The notes: generated from the sequence alone by a model not told the origin. DNA of 64,000 nucleotides from Nocardia sp. NBC_00416 (GCF_036032445.1 NZ_CP107932.1:6078501-6142500), one strand, 5' to 3'. Shown: positions 33,969-44,132, numbered from the stretch's first letter. Translations and numbers: made by a program.

Positions 33969-35435
33969 ATGCCTTCAAAGCCCACAACCAGGTGGCAGAT
34001 CAGCGGTTACAACTTTCTGGTCCGCCGCATGGAGCATGCGCTGGTGCGGCGGGACGTGCGGATGCTCCACGATCCCATGCGTTCCCAGGTGCGCGCCTAT
34101 GTGGTGGGGTTGGTGCTGGCCGTGGTGGTTCTCGCGGGTTGTGGGGTGCTGGCGTTGCTGCGGCCGCAGGACAAGATCGACAAGAATACGATCCTCATCG
34201 GCAAGGAATCCGGCGCTGTCTATGTGGTGCTGAACGACGTGGTGCATCCGGCGTTGAATCTGGCCTCGGCCCGGCTGGCCGCGGGGGAGGCCCCGGACGC
34301 CTCGATCGTGAAGGAAGCCGAGATCGGCAAGAAGGCCAGGGGCCAGCTGATCGGTATTCCGGGTGCGCCCGGCTCGATCCACTTCGACGCCGCGGGCGGC
34401 GGCCGGCAGTGGACCATCTGCGACGATATGAAGATCGACGGTAGCCAGGACCGGACCACCTCGGTACTGGCGGGCGGTCTCGAGCTGGGCGCGAAGGCGT
34501 CGGTCATGGAGCCGGGCAAGGCCCTGCTGGTGCAGGGCGAGCACCACACCTACCTGATCTACGACAGGAAACGCGCCCGCGTCGATATGAACGACCGCGC
34601 GGTTACCGACGCCCTCGACATCACCGGTGTCGCACCGCGGCCGGTGAGCGAGGGCCTGATCAATTCGATTCCCGAGGTGCCGGCCATCGAACGGCAGACC
34701 TTCGCCGATCCCGGCGGCACGCCCGGGTACGAGATCAGCGGTCACCGCATCGGTGACGTTGTGCAGGTGGGCGGCTCGACCACCGTGAACTACGTGGTAC
34801 TCGCCGACGGTTTGCAGGAGATCTCCCCGTTGACCGCCGAGATCATCCGCAACTCGACCCCGCAGTCCTCCACCGATTACGCGATCGACCAGTCCGAGCG
34901 GACCGGGGCGAAACTGTTGGACGTCCTGCACGTGCAGACCTACCCGCAGACCGCGCCCAGCGTTCTCGAAGCCAAGGATCAGCCGGTGAGCTGCCTGTCC
35001 TGGAAGCCGATCCCCGAGGCCGGGGAGAACACCGGTACCCGTGCGGAACTGCAGGTGATCACCGGGGTGAGCCTGCCGATGGCGGATAAAGCGAAACTGG
35101 TTCCGCTGGCGCAGGCGGACGGCTCGGGACAGAATGTGGACTCCGCGTACCTGGCGCCCGGTACGGGCGCGTATGTGCAGACCACCGGTATCGAGCCGGA
35201 CAGCCAGCGTAAGGACAGCGTCTTCTATATAGCCGATACCGGCGTGCGCTACGGCATCAAGAACGCCGACGCCGCGAAGGCGCTGGGGATGCCGGAGAAA
35301 GCCGAGCCCGCGCCCTGGCCGATAGTCGGCCTCCTGGCGTCCGGACCGAGTCTGGGGCGGGAAGAAGCACTAGTAGCGCACGACGGGGTCGCGCCGGACC
35401 CGGCACCGGCCGCGCAACCGGTGGCTTCGAAGTAG
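33969..35435 (+). CDS. eccB: Type VII secretion protein EccB (ESX-4 locus)
   Basis: The 488-residue product has the same layout as the first EccB: TTRWQISGYNFLVRRMEHALVRRD, MLHDPMRSQ, one membrane segment (about residues 42-63) and a large periplasmic region with GIPGAP and paired Cys. GGGGGAAG sits just before ATG 33969. It corresponds in position to eccB4 (Rv3450c) of mycobacterial ESX-4. It is convergent with mycP. Confidence 0.95.
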   Translation: MPSKPTTRWQISGYNFLVRRMEHALVRRDVRMLHDPMRSQVRAYVVGLVLAVVVLAGCGVLALLRPQDKIDKNTILIGKESGAVYVVLNDVVHPALNLASARLAAGEAPDASIVKEAEIGKKARGQLIGIPGAPGSIHFDAAGGGRQWTICDDMKIDGSQDRTTSVLAGGLELGAKASVMEPGKALLVQGEHHTYLIYDRKRARVDMNDRAVTDALDITGVAPRPVSEGLINSIPEVPAIERQTFADPGGTPGYEISGHRIGDVVQVGGSTTVNYVVLADGLQEISPLTAEIIRNSTPQSSTDYAIDQSERTGAKLLDVLHVQTYPQTAPSVLEAKDQPVSCLSWKPIPEAGENTGTRAELQVITGVSLPMADKAKLVPLAQADGSGQNVDSAYLAPGTGAYVQTTGIEPDSQRKDSVFYIADTGVRYGIKNADAAKALGMPEKAEPAPWPIVGLLASGPSLGREEALVAHDGVAPDPAPAAQPVASK

Positions 35436-35490
35436 CCTCGCCCGGCCGGTCGCGGCCGGACTTCCCGGTTGTGCGGTTCGGATCGCCCGA

Positions 35491-36900
35491 TCAGGCGTCG
35501 TCTTCGCCGACTCCGAAGCGGCGGCGGGCGGGGAACGAAGCCAGATAGCCGAGAATCAGGCTGCCGCCGATGATTCCGCTTCCGATGAGCGCCACATTGC
35601 GCGCCGTATGGTCCGGCGGGGTGGGCGGCGCGGGGACAGCGAGCTGTTTGCTGATCGCCGGATTCGGCTGCTTGGGTCGCAGTTCGTCGGGAACCTCGTT
35701 GGTCAGGGCCGCGATGGGATCGACGGCGCCGTATCCCACATACGAGTTCCAGCCTTCGGCGGGCGCGTGCGCGGTGGCCTGGATCCGCTTCATGACCTCG
35801 ACCGCGGAGAGTTCGGGGAACCGGGAGCGGACCAGCGCGACCACCCCGGAAACGTAGGGGGCCGCGAAGCTGGTGCCGTTGATCGTCTGCTGTGCGCCTT
35901 GGGCATTGACCGTGCCGTTGATGACTCCGCCGCTGTGCACATCCAGGGAGACGATGTTCTCACCCGGCGCGGCGACACTCAGCCAGGGCCCGGGCACGGT
36001 GAACTCCGAGGGCGCGCCGTTGGCGTTGATCGAGCCGACCGACAGGACGAGATCGTCGTAGCGGGCCGGAGTGACATTGACGGTGGCGTTGCCCCACGGG
36101 TCGGCCGCGGGGTGCAGCGGATCCTGGATCGCGGTGTTGCCCTTGCAATTGTCGTTATCGGTATTGCCCGCCGAGGTGACCACCACCGCGTTCTTCTGAT
36201 GGACCGCGTAGTCCAGCGCGGCGCCGAGCGAACTGTCGGAGATCGGGCTGGAACTGCAGGCGACCTCGGAGATGTTGATAACGGTCGCCCCCAGGTCGGC
36301 GGCTCGGCGAACGGCCTGCGCCATGGTGGCGACATTGCCGTATCCCTCTTTGGAGAGGTCTTCCGGCGATTTGGTGCTGTTGCTGCCGGCCTTCACATAT
36401 TTATCGCTGGTCTGCCGGATGGTGAGAACGGTCGCCGCCGGGGCGACTCCGGAAAACCCTTCGTCCGGCAGTCGGCTGGCCCCGATGATGCCGGCCACGA
36501 TGGTTCCGTGCGCATCGCAGTCCTCGGTGCCGTCACCGCTGTTGGCCACGAAATCCCCGCCGGGGCGCAGACCGGGCAGCCGCGGGTGGCGGGCGACGCC
36601 GGTGTCGATCACCGCGACCACCTGCCCCGCGCCCTCGGAGAACTGCCATGCCCGAGTGAGATCGAGGCCCGCCTGGGCGGGCGGCACCGTCGGTCCGCCG
36701 CCGCCGGCGACAGTGTTGTTGCAGGCGGTATTGGCCTTGCGTTCCGTCGCCTGAGCGGGTTTCGCCGGATCGCCCGCCGGGAGTTGACCGGGGTCCACGG
36801 GTGCGGGCCGGTCGGCATACGCGACCGGATATCCCAACCCCAGCGACGCGCTCATACCGAGCGCCGCGGCCATCGCCGCGGCGCGGACCCCCCGGTTCAC
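35491..36900 (-). CDS. mycP: Type VII secretion mycosin (ESX-4 locus)
   Basis: The 469-residue subtilisin-like protease has a signal peptide (about residues 1-29), catalytic D99 (VIDTGV), H131 (CDAHGT), oxyanion N246 (SAGN) and S344 (NGTSFAAP), and a C-terminal membrane anchor (NVALIGSGIIGGSLILGYL) with a basic tail. The GTG at 36900 overlaps the eccD stop by four bases. The upstream open frame reaching 38136 is antisense to nothing real and lies over eccD, so it is discarded. Confidence 0.95.
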   Translation of the reverse strand: MNRGVRAAAMAAALGMSASLGLGYPVAYADRPAPVDPGQLPAGDPAKPAQATERKANTACNNTVAGGGGPTVPPAQAGLDLTRAWQFSEGAGQVVAVIDTGVARHPRLPGLRPGGDFVANSGDGTEDCDAHGTIVAGIIGASRLPDEGFSGVAPAATVLTIRQTSDKYVKAGSNSTKSPEDLSKEGYGNVATMAQAVRRAADLGATVINISEVACSSSPISDSSLGAALDYAVHQKNAVVVTSAGNTDNDNCKGNTAIQDPLHPAADPWGNATVNVTPARYDDLVLSVGSINANGAPSEFTVPGPWLSVAAPGENIVSLDVHSGGVINGTVNAQGAQQTINGTSFAAPYVSGVVALVRSRFPELSAVEVMKRIQATAHAPAEGWNSYVGYGAVDPIAALTNEVPDELRPKQPNPAISKQLAVPAPPTPPDHTARNVALIGSGIIGGSLILGYLASFPARRRFGVGEDDA

Positions 36901-38363
36901 AGTCCGCGGACGAGAGAGTAGAGGTCGGTCACCCAGAACACGAGCGGCAGCACGGCGGCCACGAAGCCGTATTCGATCAGTTCGGCGGCCCGCCGCATCG
37001 GTGGGGTCGCCGACTGATTGGGGATGATGATGCCGAGGATCAGCGCCGCGATCAGCATGACCATGGCAACCCCGAACGCGGCCAGCGGGAGGTCGGCGAC
37101 GAAAGCCATCGCCACCAGCATGGCCAGTAGGATCGCGGCCCCGCCCACGATCAGGATCACCGCCTGTTCGGCACCGGCATAGGTGCGGCTGCGGAACATG
37201 AGAACCGCTGCGCACACCAGCGCCAGCGCGATGCCCTGCCAGTAGAACCCGCCGTAGGACGGATCCGCGGCCAGCAGCGCGCCCACCACCGTGACAAGCG
37301 CTGTCGCCGTGACCAACCCACTCAAATAGGTGCGCGCCCGGGCGGACTTCGCGTGCAGGGCGTCCAGGGTCGGGAGGGCCCGGTGGTCGTCGGGATCGTC
37401 CTCGGTGGGGTCGATCGGCGTACCCGGGGAGGGCACCGGCGGCAGCGGAAGTTTCGCCAATGCCATAGAGATTCGCGGCGCCAGCGACAGCGCGCCGAGT
37501 CCGACGGCCGCCACCACAGCGCCGACGGCTTTCATCGGTTGCGCGGCGAGCAGTCCGACCAGTGCGGAGGGGATCGCGAAGAGCGCGACGGTGCCCGCGC
37601 CGATGAACAGGCCGAGGCCCACCCCGGTGACCCGCCAGGCCAGGATCGCCGTGGCGCCGAGCAGGGTGGCGCCGAGCAGTAGGTGGGCCCAGTCGTAGTG
37701 GTCCGGCACGATCAGCATGCCGCCGGTGAATGCCAGCGGCAGGGCGCAACCGCCCAGCACCAGCGAAGTCTTCGGATCCCCGTACACCCGGCTCAGTACC
37801 ATCGCCGCGACTACGAACAACACCGCCACACCCAGTGCGATCGCTCCGGTGATCCAGCCGGGCATCGCGTCCGGCGCGGCCAGCAGTCCGGTGCAGCCCG
37901 CGAGCACGGTGAGCGCCGCCAGGACCGATCCGGTGATCCGCGCCGTCTCGGGATTCCAACCGCGGAAATGTTCGGAGTCGGCGACGGCGACGTTGTACAT
38001 GATGTCGTCGAACAGCGGAGTCGGCGCCGTGTTCGCGGAGTTCTCCAGCATCAGCAGTTCGCCGTCGCGCACACCCTGTTCCCCCAGGCTGAGTGAGTTC
38101 GACAGCGGTGGCTGGCCGATCCGGGCCAGTACCCAATCCGCGGGCTCGTAGCGTTCGCCCTGATTATCGAAGTCGTTGGTCCGGCTGTGGGCGGCGATCA
38201 TGTCGACGACGCTCGGAATGACCAGGGCAACCGGGACATCGACCGGAATGGCCATATCGACCTGGGTGTGTTTGGCCAGAATGGTGACCCTGGTGAGATC
38301 CGGTGCGCGGACTATACCCCGCGAGGAATCTTCCTCCATATGGTCGAGTCGCGCATGCGTCAC
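36897..38363 (-). CDS. eccD: Type VII secretion integral membrane protein EccD (ESX-4 locus)
   Basis: The 488-residue product has an N-terminal ubiquitin-like domain (LTRVTILAKHTQVDMAIPVD to DGELLMLEN, about residues 20-115) and about eleven membrane helices. GTG 38363 has GGGGGAAG upstream; ATG 38342 is an alternative. The frame extending upstream to 38837 lies over eccC and is not real. It heads an eccD-mycP pair with a four-base overlap. Confidence 0.92.
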   Translation of the reverse strand: MTHARLDHMEEDSSRGIVRAPDLTRVTILAKHTQVDMAIPVDVPVALVIPSVVDMIAAHSRTNDFDNQGERYEPADWVLARIGQPPLSNSLSLGEQGVRDGELLMLENSANTAPTPLFDDIMYNVAVADSEHFRGWNPETARITGSVLAALTVLAGCTGLLAAPDAMPGWITGAIALGVAVLFVVAAMVLSRVYGDPKTSLVLGGCALPLAFTGGMLIVPDHYDWAHLLLGATLLGATAILAWRVTGVGLGLFIGAGTVALFAIPSALVGLLAAQPMKAVGAVVAAVGLGALSLAPRISMALAKLPLPPVPSPGTPIDPTEDDPDDHRALPTLDALHAKSARARTYLSGLVTATALVTVVGALLAADPSYGGFYWQGIALALVCAAVLMFRSRTYAGAEQAVILIVGGAAILLAMLVAMAFVADLPLAAFGVAMVMLIAALILGIIIPNQSATPPMRRAAELIEYGFVAAVLPLVFWVTDLYSLVRGL

Positions 38364-38460
38364 GCTTCCCCCAAGTTCTTCGCTACCCTGCTGGTTTCCC
38401 GCATTCTCCCAAGCAGATCGCGGGTTGCGTGCCCCCGTCACGGCCAGCAGAATGCAGGTC

Positions 38461-38478
38461 GAACTGTACGACATGTTC
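38461..38478. promoter_or_regulatory. GAAC/GTTC inverted repeat upstream of eccC
   Basis: GAACTGTACGACATGTTC lies in the divergent eccD/eccC gap, 58 bases before the eccC start. It shares GAACTGTAC and TGTTCG with the site upstream of eccB at 33922-33938, differing mainly by a two-base longer centre. It may be a second binding site for the same regulator. Confidence 0.4.
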
Positions 38479-38535
38479 GAGCTTGCCTCTACACTGAGCC
38501 CGAACATCGCATTGCCACAAGGGGGATCTCGCTCG

Positions 38536-41500
38536 ATGACCACTGTCCGGTTCCAGCGGCGTGCGCGTCGCGAGCTTCCGCGAACTCCCGGCGGCGAGGT
38601 CAGCCTGCAACCGCCCCCCGAGATCCCCCGCGTAACCCCCGGAAATCTGCTGGCCAAGCTCATGCCGGTGGTGATGATCCTCGGCATGGTCGGGATGATG
38701 GCGCTGATGTTCACCCAGGGCGGTGGTATCGCGTCGAACCCGATGTCGCTGATGTTCCCGATGATGATGATGGTCTCGATGGTCGGCATGTTCGCCGGGC
38801 AGGGCAACGGCAAGGGCGCCAAGGCCGCCGAGGCCAACGAGGACCGTAAGGACTATCTGCGCTATCTCGACCAGGTCCGGAAGGATGTCGGCGTGACGGC
38901 GGCCGAGCAGCGGTCCGCGGTGGAGTGGAGTCATCCGGAACCGGGGCTGGTCTGGATGCTCGCCGGCACGTCCCGGATGTGGGAGCGCCGTCCCTCCGAC
39001 AAGGACTTCTGTCATGTCCGCATCGGCATCGGCGGACAGCGGCTGGCCACCCGCCTGGTCGCGCCGGAGACCGGACCGGTGGAGGAACTCGAACCGATCG
39101 CCGCGGTCTCGCTACGCCGCTTCGTCCGTGCTCATTCCACGGTGCCGGATCTGCCCACCGCGATCGCGGTGAAGGGTTTCGCCACCATCGCGCTCGACGG
39201 CGACCGGGCCCAGGCCCGGGATATGGCGCGCGCGATGCTGGTCCAGCTGGCCATGTTCCACGGGCCGGATCAGGTGCTCACCGCGATCGTCTGCGGACCC
39301 GACACCAGCCCGGAGTGGGAGTGGACCAAATGGCTGCCGCATACCCAGCATCCGGACGCACAGGACGGTGTCGGCACCCAGCGCATGTTCTTCGGATCGA
39401 TCCGGGAGGCGATGGCCGGGCTGGCCCCGATTCTCGGCAACCGGGTCCGCTACTCCCGTAACCAGCCCACCAACTCCGCCATGGTGCACGTGGTGATCGT
39501 GGTGGACGGCGGCCTGCTCGAGGCCGAGGACGATCAGCTGCGCGAATCCGGATACGAAGGGGTCACCGTTATCGACCTCTGCGGTTACGCGCCCCGGTTG
39601 GCGGTCTCCCGCGGTATCGGCCTCACAATCCGCAACGGCGAATGCCTCGGGCGTGGCGCCACCGGCAACCAGGAGCGTTTCGCGGTCATCGACCGGATCA
39701 GCCGGGAACAGGCCCAGCAGGTGTCGCGTCGGCTCGCCCCGTATCGCGCGGCCACCCAGCGCAGCAGCGATGTCGAGGTCACCGAGGGGGAGACCATCAA
39801 CACCTGGGCTCAGTTGATGAGCCTGGGCGATATCGGCTCGTTCAATCCGGAGAGCGCGTGGCGGCCCCGCTACGGCCGGGAGCGCCTGCGAGTCCCCTTC
39901 GGCGTCGGCGCCGACGGCCTGCCCGTCGTTCTCGATATCAAGGAGGCCGCCGAAGCCGGCATGGGTCCGCACGGTCTGTGCATCGGCGCGACCGGTTCCG
40001 GTAAATCCGAATTTCTGCGCACCCTGGTGTTGAGCCTGCTCGCCACACATTCGCCGGACCAGCTCAACCTGGTACTGGTGGACTTCAAAGGTGGTGCGAC
40101 CTTCCTGGGTCTGGACGGTGTGCCGCATGTCGCGGCCGTCATTACCAACCTGGAAGAGGAGGCCGACCTCGTCGATCGTATGCGCGACGCCCTGGCCGGT
40201 GAGATGAACCGGCGCCAGGAGGTCCTGCGCCAGGCCGGGAACTTCGCGAACGTCTCCGAATACGAGAAGGCGCGGGCCGCCGGCGCCGATCTGGATCCGC
40301 TGCCGGCCTTGTTCGTGGTCCTCGACGAATTCTCCGAACTTCTCACCCAGCACCCCGATTTCGCGGAACTGTTCGTGATGATCGGCCGGCTCGGTCGTTC
40401 GCTGCATGTCCATCTGCTGCTCGCGTCGCAGCGTCTGGAGGAGGGCAAGCTCAAAGGCCTGGAATCCCATCTCTCCTACCGGATCGGCCTGAAGACGTTC
40501 TCCGCCAACGAGTCCCGTCAGGTGCTCGGTGTACCGGATGCGTACAACCTCCCCAACAACCCCGGCGGCGGTTATCTGAAATCCGATTCCGGCGAGATCC
40601 AGCGCTTCCAGGCGTCCTATGTCTCGGGGCCCTACGTCGGCGGGGGTCCCCAGCGGGATATCGCGGTCGCGACCAGAGCCGGTGAAATCGATATCACCGC
40701 ACGCCCTTTCCTGGCCAAGCACGTCGAATTCCGCGCTGTGGACCGGGTCGCGCTGGCCCCCGAGCCGCTGCACGATCCCGAACCCCTGGTGGAGGACGGC
40801 GAACAGATCTCCAATATCGGCATGCTGGTCGCCCGCATCCGGGGGCACGGCCGCCCGGCCCACGAGATCTGGCTGCCGCCCCTGGATTCCGCGCCGCCGC
40901 TGGATCAGCTCGTCCCGCGGTCGATCCTCACCGGCGAATACAATGCCCAGGCCAGCCTGCGCGCGCCGATCGGCATCGTCGACCGTCCGTATGACCAGCG
41001 GCGTGATCCATTGGTGGTGGATCTGTCCGGTGCACGGGGCAATGTGGCGGTGGTCGGCGGTCCGCAGTCGGGTAAATCGACCATGCTGCGCACGTTGATC
41101 ATGGCGATGTCGCTGACCCACACCGCAGAGCAGGTGCAGTTCTACTGCCTGGACTTCGGCGGCGGTACTCTCTCCAGTCTCCAGGGCCTGCCGCATGTCG
41201 GATCGGTGGCGGGCCGGTTGGACCACGACCAGGTGCGCCGCACCATCGCCGAGATGACCACCATTGTGCGCACCCGCGAACTGCGGTTTCGGCAGCTCGG
41301 TATCGAGTCCATGTCGGAGTTCCGGCGGCTGCGTGCCGGCGATCCGGCGGCCAGCCAGGCCGCTACCGGCGCCCACGAGGACCCCTTCGGCGACGTCTTC
41401 CTGGTGATCGACGGATTCGGTTCGATCCGCCAGGATTTCGAACCGCTCGAACAGGCGATCATGAACCTCGCGGTCCAGGGGCTGTCCTACGGCGTCCACG

Positions 41501-42567
41501 TGGTGATCGCGCTCTCCCGCTGGATGGAGGCCCGCCCCCAGCTCAAGGATCAGATCGGCACCCGTCTCGAACTGCGACTCGGCGATCCGGCCGACTCCGA
41601 GTTCGGCCGTAAGGTCGCGGCGCTGGTCCCGCAGGGCCGCCCGGGCCGGGGTATGACCCCGGAGAGCCTGCACATGCTCACCGCGCTCCCGCGCGTCGAC
41701 GGGTCCTCGGATCCCGAGGACATCAGTCGTGGTGTCGCCGACGCGGTCGCGCGACTCCAGCAGATGACACCCGGTCGTCCCGCCCCGCAGGTCCGGATGC
41801 TGCCCGAACAGCTCGATCGCGAACAATTCGTCCGCGCTATCGGTCCCTGGCAGGGCCCGGCGGACCGCCGCAATGTCGCGATCCCGATCGGTATCAACGA
41901 ATCCGAGCTGGCTCCGGTCTTCCTCAACTTCGACGACAACCCGCACTTCTTGATCTTCGGCGACACCGAATCCGGTAAATCGACACTGCTGCGCAATATC
42001 GTCAGCGGCATCGTCGAATCGAACGCCCGGGACAAGGCGGCGCTCATCCTGGTCGATTTCCGGCGCACCATGCTCGGCTACTTCGATCAGGATCGGCTGG
42101 CCGCCTACGCGACCGGCGCCGAGGGCCTGACCACGAATATGCGTGATCTCGCCGCGCTGCTGCGGACCCGGATGCCCGGTCCGAACGTCACCCCGCAGGA
42201 ACTGCGCGATCGCTCTTGGTGGACCGGTCCGGATCTGTTCGTGATCGTCGACGACTACGACCTGGTGTCCAGCGGATCGAGCGGCAACCCGCTCGCACAG
42301 ATCCTCGACTATCTCGCGCACGCCAAGGACATCGGCCTGCACCTGATCATCTCGCGCCGTTCCGGCGGTGCGGGACGGGCGTTGTACGAGCCGGTGATCT
42401 CCCGCATGCGCGACCTGGCCACACCTGGTCTGATCATGAGCGGTAGCCGTGAGGAGGGCGGTCTGCTCGGGAATGTCCGCGCGAGTGCGATGCCGCCGGG
42501 TCGCGGCACCCTGGTCGGTCGTTCGGGCAACGAGCTCATCCAGACCTCGTGGATGCCGACACAATAA
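38536..42567 (+). CDS. eccC: Type VII secretion FtsK/SpoIIIE ATPase EccC (ESX-4 locus)
   Basis: The 1343-residue single-chain EccC has two Met-rich membrane segments (about residues 36-55 and 68-90) and three ATPase domains with P-loops GATGSGKS (about 484), GGPQSGKS (about 841) and GDTESGKS (about 1142). All three P-loops are canonical, unlike the third domain of the locus 1 paralogue. ATG 38536 follows a GGGGGA site. Its stop shares one base with the ATG of the next gene. It corresponds to eccC4. Confidence 0.96.
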   Translation: MTTVRFQRRARRELPRTPGGEVSLQPPPEIPRVTPGNLLAKLMPVVMILGMVGMMALMFTQGGGIASNPMSLMFPMMMMVSMVGMFAGQGNGKGAKAAEANEDRKDYLRYLDQVRKDVGVTAAEQRSAVEWSHPEPGLVWMLAGTSRMWERRPSDKDFCHVRIGIGGQRLATRLVAPETGPVEELEPIAAVSLRRFVRAHSTVPDLPTAIAVKGFATIALDGDRAQARDMARAMLVQLAMFHGPDQVLTAIVCGPDTSPEWEWTKWLPHTQHPDAQDGVGTQRMFFGSIREAMAGLAPILGNRVRYSRNQPTNSAMVHVVIVVDGGLLEAEDDQLRESGYEGVTVIDLCGYAPRLAVSRGIGLTIRNGECLGRGATGNQERFAVIDRISREQAQQVSRRLAPYRAATQRSSDVEVTEGETINTWAQLMSLGDIGSFNPESAWRPRYGRERLRVPFGVGADGLPVVLDIKEAAEAGMGPHGLCIGATGSGKSEFLRTLVLSLLATHSPDQLNLVLVDFKGGATFLGLDGVPHVAAVITNLEEEADLVDRMRDALAGEMNRRQEVLRQAGNFANVSEYEKARAAGADLDPLPALFVVLDEFSELLTQHPDFAELFVMIGRLGRSLHVHLLLASQRLEEGKLKGLESHLSYRIGLKTFSANESRQVLGVPDAYNLPNNPGGGYLKSDSGEIQRFQASYVSGPYVGGGPQRDIAVATRAGEIDITARPFLAKHVEFRAVDRVALAPEPLHDPEPLVEDGEQISNIGMLVARIRGHGRPAHEIWLPPLDSAPPLDQLVPRSILTGEYNAQASLRAPIGIVDRPYDQRRDPLVVDLSGARGNVAVVGGPQSGKSTMLRTLIMAMSLTHTAEQVQFYCLDFGGGTLSSLQGLPHVGSVAGRLDHDQVRRTIAEMTTIVRTRELRFRQLGIESMSEFRRLRAGDPAASQAATGAHEDPFGDVFLVIDGFGSIRQDFEPLEQAIMNLAVQGLSYGVHVVIALSRWMEARPQLKDQIGTRLELRLGDPADSEFGRKVAALVPQGRPGRGMTPESLHMLTALPRVDGSSDPEDISRGVADAVARLQQMTPGRPAPQVRMLPEQLDREQFVRAIGPWQGPADRRNVAIPIGINESELAPVFLNFDDNPHFLIFGDTESGKSTLLRNIVSGIVESNARDKAALILVDFRRTMLGYFDQDRLAAYATGAEGLTTNMRDLAALLRTRMPGPNVTPQELRDRSWWTGPDLFVIVDDYDLVSSGSSGNPLAQILDYLAHAKDIGLHLIISRRSGGAGRALYEPVISRMRDLATPGLIMSGSREEGGLLGNVRASAMPPGRGTLVGRSGNELIQTSWMPTQ

Positions 42568-44000
42568 TGTCGTCCGTCGAGATCGCGCTGACCGAAACCC
42601 GGCTGTGGGCGTGGAGCGCGAATACACACACCGACCTCACGCCCTCGGTGGTGCCGAGCGGTGACGGCCGCAGTCTCGTGGTGGGTGAACCGCTCGCGCC
42701 GCCGTCGATCGCGGTATCCCCGGTCCAGCTCATCACCGCGGACCGCATCGCCTACGACCCCGCGCTGCCGACACCGGGGGACGCGCTGGCAGCGGTAGTC
42801 GGCCATACCCTCGATCAGCTGCGAATCACCGCGCCGTGTGCGGCTCTTGCGGTCGTGCACCCGACCGAATGGGATCAGCATCGGCTGGCAGTTCTCGAAT
42901 CCGCAGCCCTCCGGTACAGCAGTCACGTGACGTTACAGACCACGGCAGTCCGGGCGGTCACAGTGAGTCAGCGGATTCGCGATGTGCGTACGGTGGTTCT
43001 GGAGTTCGGTCCGTTGTCGACCACCGCGTCCACGGTGGTTCCCGCGGAGAACGGGCCGCGCCTGGAGTACTGCGAGCACGAACCCGCTCTCGCCGCCGCC
43101 GAGATCAGTGCCGGTGACGACGGAGTGACGGCTTTCGGCGCGTTGCTCGACCGGCTCCGTCACGGCGGCCGGGTGAACTCGGTGATCGTCGTCGGCCGGA
43201 CCGATGCCGATTTCCTCAATCTGATCGCGGCCGTCGTCGCCGATCGGTGCGGTAACGCCGAGTTGCTGGTGGTGGCCGGTACCGATCTGGTGCGGGTGCG
43301 CCAGCACGAAACTGCCGCGCAACGGCCCACCCTGCCACCGGCCGAATCGGACGCCGAATGGCTACAGCCACTGCGCGAACGCGCCGCCGCCTCCCGGCCG
43401 CCGCGCTCCAGGACTCCGCTCTATATCGGGGCCGCGGCGGTGCTCGCCGTCGCTGTGCTGATCGCCGGTGGTATCGGAATCGCCCGGCTCTCGGGCGACG
43501 ATGCCGAGGCCGTCGCTTCCGCACCGACCACTACCGCCGGGCCCGCGGATGCGCAGCTCCCCGAGCCCGGTTCGGGCCCATCGACTTTCGGTGCCCTCCA
43601 GCTCACCGTTCCGGAAGGCTGGCGGGTGAAGGATCCGTCCGCCGCCACCGACCGGCGCCTGGAATTGGTCCCGGACATGGGTTTGCGCGCGCGTATCACG
43701 GTGACCCAGCAGCCCGTGGCTCCCGATGTCGGCTACGACCGGATCGCCGCCACACTGGAGGCTCAAATCGCTGGGCGCCCAGCTGGATCGGTCTCTCCGA
43801 TCCGCCGCGATGTGGTCTTCGCCGGCCGCCCCGGCCTGGCCTATTCCGAGCATCCGGACGACGGATCGACCGTTGACTGGCATGTTATCGTCGAGCACAG
43901 CATCCAGATCAGTATCGGATGCCAGTACCAGACAGGGGGGCAAGACTCGATTTCACATATCTGTGAAGACCTCGCGAACTCGCTGGATGTCACGCGATGA
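42567..44000 (+). CDS. Type VII secretion-associated protein, Rv3446c family
   Basis: The 477-residue product has an N-terminal actin-fold-like half (SVEIALTETRLWAW to VVGRTDADF), a central membrane segment (PLYIGAAAVLAVAVLIAGGI, about residues 292-312) and an external C-terminal domain (FGALQLTVPEGW onward). This fits the TIGR03931-type protein found after eccC in ESX-4 clusters. Its function is unknown. The start overlaps the eccC stop by one base, so it is part of the secretion operon. Confidence 0.85.
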   Translation: MSSVEIALTETRLWAWSANTHTDLTPSVVPSGDGRSLVVGEPLAPPSIAVSPVQLITADRIAYDPALPTPGDALAAVVGHTLDQLRITAPCAALAVVHPTEWDQHRLAVLESAALRYSSHVTLQTTAVRAVTVSQRIRDVRTVVLEFGPLSTTASTVVPAENGPRLEYCEHEPALAAAEISAGDDGVTAFGALLDRLRHGGRVNSVIVVGRTDADFLNLIAAVVADRCGNAELLVVAGTDLVRVRQHETAAQRPTLPPAESDAEWLQPLRERAAASRPPRSRTPLYIGAAAVLAVAVLIAGGIGIARLSGDDAEAVASAPTTTAGPADAQLPEPGSGPSTFGALQLTVPEGWRVKDPSAATDRRLELVPDMGLRARITVTQQPVAPDVGYDRIAATLEAQIAGRPAGSVSPIRRDVVFAGRPGLAYSEHPDDGSTVDWHVIVEHSIQISIGCQYQTGGQDSISHICEDLANSLDVTR

Positions 44001-44030
44001 CCTCCGGCCGGGATATTTCCGAAATCCTAT

Positions 44031-44057
44031 GGAACCGATTGGGCGGGAATCGCGTCC
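44031..44057 (+). promoter_or_regulatory. ECF (SigM-type) promoter upstream of the WXG100 pair
   Basis: GGAAC (44031-44035) and CGTCC (44053-44057) are separated by exactly 17 bases. This fits the GGAAC-N16-18-CGTC pattern of mycobacterial SigM promoters. In M. tuberculosis SigM activates esxT and esxU, the equivalents of the two downstream genes. It predicts a leader of about 70 nt and expression of the substrates separate from the eccC operon. Confidence 0.65.
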
Positions 44058-44132
44058 AATCATCATGAAGGCAAGTTCGGACCGTTTGCGGACGCAGGGG
44101 GTCCGGATCCGAACAGTCGAGAAGGAGGACCC

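Noticed and set aside
35491..38136. An 881-residue mycosin with a long N-terminal extension
   Set aside because: The extension is out of frame over eccD. The true start is the GTG at 36900, which overlaps the eccD stop and gives a normal signal peptide.
39112..42627. A 1171-codon minus-strand frame opposite the second eccC
   Set aside because: Long antisense frames are common in high-G+C genes. The plus strand has three intact ATPase domains.
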